A stretch of 64,000 nucleotides of DNA, from the NCBI GenBank assembly GCA_037074705.1, contig CM073596.1:24154001-24218000 (forward strand), in the 5' to 3' direction. Below, one piece after another: positions 57,960 to 64,000 of this stretch. The notes below the pieces were generated by a model. The model saw only the letters and a program-made list of their open reading frames with translations, had not been told where the DNA came from and did no database searches. Origin of the DNA: Zhengitettix transpicula (lineage: Eukaryota > Arthropoda > Insecta > Orthoptera > Tetrigidae). Numbering within the stretch: position 1 is the stretch's first letter; each line of letters opens with the position of its first letter. The translations under genes were made by a program, and so were the position numbers.

Positions 57960-60360
57960 TTTGAATTGTAGAATTTATGTGTGAATTGAAAACAGCATAT
58001 AATTTCAAAATAATTTTTTGTGAAACGAGACTTCCACAGAAAATAATCAGTGATGATGGAAAACAAACATATTCATAGATAACTTGAGGAAATTAAAATC
58101 ATAATTTTTCCATTTGCAGGGTGTGCCAGTATAGGAATGAAAAAAGTTGTGCATGGTTCTTAATATTGGGGACAAAGATTTGTCTCCGATTCATGTTATT
58201 GATAGGATACTTCATTACTTGAATAATATGAAAATGTCAAGTTGTCGTGAAGAGAAATTTGGAGATTGTAGCTGTACCGTAACGGGCTTTTCTAGGAAAT
58301 ATTTTCTCGAACTGAAAAGTTCGCCAAGTTCGTAAAATAAAGTGGAAGTGAGCATTCAAGACCAGTTGCGTATCGTGTTGTTAGCGCATAAATTACTTCA
58401 CCCCCTTTCTCTTCCAACGCCCACATACGACACAAATTCACCACTATAGTGGAACTTCAGCCTCACAAAATACTGGTACTGACATTATTCAGCTGCCACT
58501 AAAGATTGATTTCGCCGACAGTGAAAACAAAACTAAAAAATTCTAAGAGGTAATCGAAGTAAACAGATCCATCACCCGAGGCTACAAAATAAAGGTATCA
58601 TTTTCTTTCTGAAAGCAATTGAAATGCCTGAAAATACCCAAAACAATGCTCGTGTTTGTAACCATAGAATCGTGTGATGACATGGCTGACAGGGTGCGAT
58701 TCTCAATTACAAAAGAAGAAAATAATTCTGTTCAGGGAGAGAGTTTTATAAAAGGTAAATCAAGAGAGTATCAAGATCAAATGCCAAGTAGACCTCCAAG
58801 AGATAGCGACATGTTAACATGTAGATGTGTGTAATTCATTCACGAATGAGTTTCCACTCAGCAGATAAGGAAACATAGGACGCAGAGAGTCGTCGATATA
58901 TAAGGAACCCTCAAAGAAACGGCAGAGTTGCATCTACAGCTAGAGCTGACGCACCACGCATAATTAACCACACTCGAAGGTTTACGTGAATTACCAAGGT
59001 CCACAATTTTGAAATTTTCTCGTTGTAGATTTATTACAATATAGTTTATTCATATCATACTATGTTTGAATGTTTTCTCCTCATATCAATTAAATGTTAT
59101 TGGGTTAATCTATTCCTAAAATATTAAACATTTTGAGAAAACATTCACGATAATCAAACAGATCTGTTTACTTCCTGTTTGCTTGTAAACTAAACAATCT
59201 CACAATTATTCACATTTGAAGGCCGGTAAGGAGTAATATCTGTAGATAGTTTCCACATCAACAAAATTCAAAATGTTGTTTGTTAATTTTTTCCGTTTGC
59301 TGTTGAGTTTCTTCTCTCAAATACTGAGTATATTACAGTTTGACTTAAAAGTATCCATAAGAATTTCAGAAGGACGTCTGACATTTGTCTAATCGATGTT
59401 GCAAGTCTTTAAAAAACAGTCTCTCTTTAATTTCTTTTTCCACATTTCTCCGTTTTCACATAATTGAATATATCGAGTAGAAAGTTTCTAAATTATAGTC
59501 TTAAATGTATTCCACTAGAGTGTTTCTAATTACGCTGTACAGAGTTTCTTACTTTAAGTCATGTTCAAAAAGAAAACACCATTACGCCATTCTGCTTAGC
59601 GATACGTGCAGCCAGAACGAGTATTACGAAAGTATGTCGCAGTATCGCTCTTTAGATACCGATTGAGAGCAAAGAACGTACACTTTTTTGGCCATGTCGG
59701 CTGTTTGAGGTTCGTTGTCGAATGTGCATCGCCGCCATCTGAAGCCGCCTAGGAATTGAGGTAAAGCGTGTCGAATGGTGTTGATTTTATCTCGCAAGTC
59801 ATCCACGGCTCAGACACTAATGACCTGAGGCAGCAGCAGTAGCTTCTAAGCGAATTAATCGTTATTAGCAAACATTTAACAACGACAATGACCTCAGTGA
59901 AAAAGTCACTCCTTGTTCTACTTACTCTGGTTTTTACGTTTACCGTAAGAGTATAGGCCTACTTCTAAGACTCGTACACCTTCACTATTATCTCAGATGT
60001 GTATCAGAAAAATACTAAGTATAAACACAGAACTTTACATCGTATACTTAAAATATTTTTAACTTATTGTTTAGAATAAAATTCTACGAAATGTGTTTCA
60101 TACCAGATCGTATCTAGTTTTATTTTCAATGAGCTTTTTTTTTCTCCATTGTTTTACCAAATTTTAAACTTGTGATCTATGTGTTCTTTTATGGTTAGAG
60201 AATAATTGTCCCCCCTCATTTCATGTTGAATATATAACCAAAAAAACAACACTAAACCTAATACCAGACTACTACTACTACTAATAATAATAAAAAAGAA
60301 TGCATTTTCGGTTACAACTGTCATAGGTCCATGGTTCTAAATTCATATTTCTCTTAATTT
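57960..60360. other. No gene recognised
   Basis: A TATATAA string (58896-58902) precedes ACGGCAGAGTTGCATC at a distance that would suit a TATA promoter, but there is no gene to go with it. A GC-richer minus frame at 59624-59806 begins MDDLRDKINTIRHALPQF, faintly like a transposase C-terminus; not called. A short ACT/AAT triplet run lies at 60270-60292. Confidence 0.35.
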
Positions 60361-60361
60361 A

Positions 60362-60363
<2 letters not shown>

Positions 60364-60402
<39 letters not shown>
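60364..60402. repeat. (TA)n microsatellite
   Basis: About 19 TA units just before the repeat module at 60428. Confidence 0.96.
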
Positions 60403-60406
<4 letters not shown>

Positions 60407-60427
60407 TACATACATTCAAATTGTTTT

Positions 60428-60525
60428 TACCTGATAACCTGTCAAAATTGTGGACGAAACGCCGTAATCAAGAGAATTTTTGGTTTAATTAATTAATTTT
60501 TTTCCTGAAATATTGGTTGTACTTC
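60428..60525 (+). repeat. Dispersed repeat module, copy 2 (possible Penelope terminus)
   Basis: Pair of 1240-1350. This copy keeps GACGAAACGCCG intact and has CTGATAA in place of CTGATGA. Both copies follow a (TA)n tract by a short distance, so the microsatellite may be part of the element end. Confidence 0.55.
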
Positions 60526-60539
60526 TTATTTTTAATAAA

Positions 60540-62480
60540 ATATTATCGGAATGAAAATTTGGAAACTTTTTGTTGAATAATTAATCAATTTATTTCTCAT
60601 TTTACCAATATTTTCACTGTCTGTGTTGCTTATTTATTTATTTATTTCTCGGTAATTGTCAGATATATTAAATATTAAAAGGAAATTACTAGAGTCCATA
60701 TACTTTTTAAAAAATAATATAGGTATTAATTCAAGGAATTTCTGAAATAGCAAAACATTACGAAAAAATTGGACAGTAAAAAGGGGTTTAAAATGTTCAA
60801 GCACTTTTATAAATTGGCACCACTTTAATTCTCGATGTATATTGAAATTTGAAGTAGATAAATACACGTCCATTCACACCTTTATTTAAATAAGGTAATT
60901 TTAGACTTGACGATTTAAATGCGTACATTGGAATTTTAAATTTTTTACGATTAAAATATTCAAAAATTTGGTGTATATGTGCGTCATTCAGGCTTACCGT
61001 AAGACACATACACATTTTACTGGAAAGAAACTAACTCAATTTGAATATTAAAAATGCGAGATACAAATATTTCGGTCAAATTGAAGGTGTAATGCTCATT
61101 AGTGACTGTAGAAAAAATATTTTGAATTATCGTCAAATAATGTTTTATATTGTAAAAGTTTTATTATAACATAACACTGAAAAATGGCAGAAATCTCTGG
61201 TATAATTTAATAATTAGTAAATAATATCGGTGAAATTTATATAAATATTTTTGTATTTAATTGACGACGAATTAGAACCATATGGGTAGCATATAAATGA
61301 GATAAAATAATAATGCATATTAAAGAAGAAAAATTAAAAATAATTTTTTTCTTTAATTTTTAAAATTGTGAAATTTATGCTATAACATTATTCTTAATGT
61401 TTCATAGGGAAAAAAGTTAGCCAATTACTTTTTTTATTATAGCGAAGGATTTCCAGGACAGAAATTGACTAAAATAAGATTAATATTTTTATGGATCCAA
61501 TACCTTTCAGTATTTACTAACCAATTTATAAATAATAGGTTCAATTAAATTGTGTAACTTCAAGGTTCTCCTCTTTAATATATCAACTGATCAAATATTT
61601 GAACAGAAAATCACAGTAATTTTTCAATATATTTGCAGAACTTCTCAACGTTAATTCATATTGGTCAACAACAACTTTATAAGAGTAAAATTAAAGTCTA
61701 CTCACAAGGTTTGATGACCAAACGCACACTAAAAATAGCAAAGAATTAGGAGAACAAAGTTTCGAACAATAAACAAACTCAGTTCTTCAATAGATAAAAA
61801 TATGATTTTTGTTCGTCAATGTGCCAATTTTCTAAATGCCAACTATCTGGATTATTTTTGCCAAATTACTATCGTTGGACGTAGAGTCAGAAGATACTGT
61901 CTGATATTGTTACATCTCGACCGTAGGTGCGTAGTCATATTGTTTTACAGGATTTGCGTAAAACAGACTTTTGATTTTAGAAATTTTAAATATTTTTGAA
62001 ATTTATTAATTATAAATGACTTAAAACACGGGGAGGAGGAGGAGAGGGGGTAAAATATAAAACCTCATTAAATCATATATCCATCATATTAAATTTAAAT
62101 GATTGACGAAAAATCTAATATATTCTAATTAAATTTGAAAACAAATATCAAAGAAATTTCTCCAGCCAAAGTATCTTCTTAATATTTTCATATTGCGCTA
62201 CGATACTTCTTTTTGAAAAAGAAATTTCTGAAACCTAACATCTGCATTTTGTTTGAGCGAACTCCAACTTTCAGATATTAGAATTATTTAACATATATAA
62301 AGCATTCTCAGGTTTCTCACCAGGTTACTTATTTATTGATACAGAAAGCATCATCGGTGGCGTGTTTTTCCATTGTCTCTTGGCCGATTGCTGTTACAAT
62401 TCCTTTCAGTTACAGATTTTGCCCTGTATCATTGACAACATTTTGATTTAATGAGATTTTCATTGCCGTTTAAGACTGAA
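60540..62480. other. AT-rich, no gene recognised
   Basis: A purine run AGGAGGAGGAGAGGGGG lies at about 62032-62050. Short frames match nothing known. Confidence 0.42.
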
Positions 62481-62489
62481 CCAGGAACT

Positions 62490-62740
62490 AAAGGTTCTAT
62501 TCTGAGTTCCACCCTCTTTTTACACGATCTCGATGACAGATGTGTCCACAATGTCGAGGCAGGTAGGCTAGAGGAATGCACACCTTGGCGTTGCGTACGT
62601 GGGCGTGAAAACACCCAAAATTCGTCGTGAGCATTCCTAGGACGCCCGTGGGCCGGGCGGGGCTGTAATTGGGACAAGGCCGGGTTCGAATCCCCACACC
62701 GGGGTTCATTGCTACCGCCCAAGAAAGGAGGTTAGCAAAG
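62490..62740 (+). mobile_element. GC-rich SINE-like fragment with B box
   Basis: GGGTTCGAATCCCC (62682-62695) is a perfect B box and T arm; CACACCGGGG follows. The upstream GGGCCGGGCGGGG region is a poor A box. It is CpG-rich and clearly different from its flanks. Long minus frames over it (62429-62722) are a by-product of composition. Confidence 0.45.
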
Positions 62741-62958
62741 GCTCAGATTCCTGCCACCACGAGCGCTGATATGAACCACACGAGGACTCAGTCTCGATCT
62801 ATTCTCATATAGATTACTAATTCCTTCCTAGAATAATTATTGTTCGTTCAAAATCCACAAGTTCTTAAATATACACAGATAATTAAACAATCTAAAAATA
62901 TTTGGAGTGGATCTTGTATTTTTTTGTATATAACTTAAGAAATTGAGCTCGTATAATG

Positions 62959-62962
<4 letters not shown>

Positions 62963-63011
<49 letters not shown>
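62963..63011. repeat. (TA)n microsatellite
   Basis: About 24 TA units. The plus frame starting 'NNIYIYI' at 62956 runs on for 102 codons beyond it without a recognisable domain. Confidence 0.95.
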
Positions 63012-63014
<3 letters not shown>

Positions 63015-63019
63015 TTGTT

Positions 63020-63570
63020 ATATAAGTAAAAAAATTAATAAAAAATTAAATATAACAGCAAAACAACGTTTCTGTACATATTTGTACCATCTTCAGGCTG
63101 AAATGTTTATCTTGGTGTTCAAAACGTTTCCTCAGTCTGGCTATGAATATTACTTGTTAGGTTTTTATGGTACCGGAACATCAAATATATTGATGTGTGC
63201 TGTTACTTATTATACACAATATAATTTTAATTATAATAAATTAATTAATAAATCAGATAACTAAAACTTGTAAAAATTCCAAGTAGTTAAGGGAACAATG
63301 CAATATTTCAAATTACAAATTTATATTTTTTTTAGAAAAAAAAACACGTATAAAAATATTCTCAAATGTAGATGTTTTTCTCTTTATATTTATTCAAGTT
63401 TTAAAGAGAAAGATTGTAAGAAAAAAATGTTTGGTCATGTCATAGGTGTAACTACTAGAATATATGCAGCACGATGCAACATAACAATAAAGAAATTCTT
63501 GGACTGATCAATACTATTTGTGTTAGCTGCTTTATTAGAAAGCTCAAATTAGAGGTGTCTTAGGTAGAGA
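63020..63570. other. AT-rich, no gene recognised
   Basis: Frames at 62956-63264 and 63298-63507 are Lys/Tyr/Ile-rich and unconvincing. Confidence 0.4.
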
Positions 63571-63579
63571 GACTTTGGA

Positions 63580-63870
63580 AAGGGAATCCGCTTCTCGAGT
63601 CGCTAGCCAAGTGACAACCAGGATGGCCAACCTGGGAGAAATCGAGGGCCGGAATGCACGACTTTTCCCGGATGTGCTATGAAACGCGATGAATCGCAAA
63701 GATCCGCGTACGTCGTGGTCCAGTCTCGTTCAACCCCGGTCCTGCTCTACTTTTTGGCAGGCACGAAGCAAGTGCTAAACGAGTGGCTTGCCCCTCCGTA
63801 AACGGAGGACGAATGGCCGTCCTTCGCAAAAGCGAGATCACGAGTAGTTTTTCCCACAAGATTCGTTGAT
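63580..63870. other. GC-richer patch, unidentified
   Basis: It contains a short inverted repeat, CCTCCGTAAACGGAGG (63794-63809), and a 60-codon minus frame (63677-63859). Not matched to another repeat in the window. It could be a further element end. Confidence 0.25.
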
Positions 63871-64000
63871 TTGACTCGAGTGTTGTGACGGTGGTAGCCG
63901 TAGTTAGTTTTAGCGTACTGCGACAGGAAATTTATGATAAAACGAATTGAGGAATTTCTATCATAAAAGTAACACTGCTGATGAAACTTTGCGACATTTT

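Noticed and set aside
58896..58960. TATA-box promoter
   Set aside because: TATATAA is expected by chance in DNA this AT-rich and no coding region or transcript signal follows.
59624..59806. Possible mariner-type transposase C-terminus (MDDLRDKINTI...)
   Set aside because: Only the first ten or so residues resemble the family. There is no DDE/D motif or terminal inverted repeat, and the downstream residues do not fit.
62682..62695. tRNA gene
   Set aside because: The B box is perfect but the D and acceptor arms cannot be formed upstream.

Overview
The window reads as AT-rich intergenic or deep intronic DNA from an animal, most likely an insect. I found no recognisable host protein-coding gene, rRNA gene or intact tRNA gene. 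The evidence for an animal is the mix of elements: Penelope-like elements with a GIY-YIG endonuclease, LINE reverse-transcriptase remnants, Helitron-like ends ending in CTAG, a poly(A)-tailed short retroelement with target-site duplications, tRNA-derived SINE pieces, and many (TA)n and (CA)n microsatellites. The LINE fragments look like those of polyneopteran insects such as cockroaches and termites. That placement is an inference from family resemblance only.

Layout. 0-6 kb: a DNA transposon with GGCAAT-rich inverted ends, split by a poly(A) retroelement that carries a perfect 12-bp target-site duplication. 6-12 kb: a LINE 3' end, two GC-richer islands of unknown meaning, and a frameshifted LINE RT remnant with its 3' UTR. 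12-19 kb: another short-retroelement copy, a Helitron-like element, Penelope copy A, and an antisense LINE RT remnant. 20-26 kb: LTR-terminus-like repeats and a mosaic Helitron-like element holding a foreign GC-rich segment and a Penelope scrap. 27-33.5 kb: a short retroelement, the Penelope cluster (minus copy B with RT and endonuclease, partial copy D, head-to-head plus copy C), then a CpG-rich promoter-like island. 36-40 kb: a tRNA-like SINE scrap, a recent tandem duplication of about 180 bp, a large (CA)n/(TA)n tract, and a second LTR-like repeat. 42-47 kb: Helitron-family direct repeats, a hammerhead-like Penelope end, and three poly(A)-element copies clustered together. 48-64 kb: mostly featureless AT-rich DNA with SINE-like scraps, one more poly(A)-element copy, a second copy of the 1.2-kb repeat, and microsatellites.

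Nothing here works as a gene network. The connections are between copies: the same families recur in both orientations, nested and broken, and every coding remnant seen carries stops or frameshifts. The less ordinary points are the Penelope cluster with recurring hammerhead-like cores, the mosaic Helitron, the CpG island with an initiator and DPE-like pair, and an apparent excess of the palindrome TGACGTCA.
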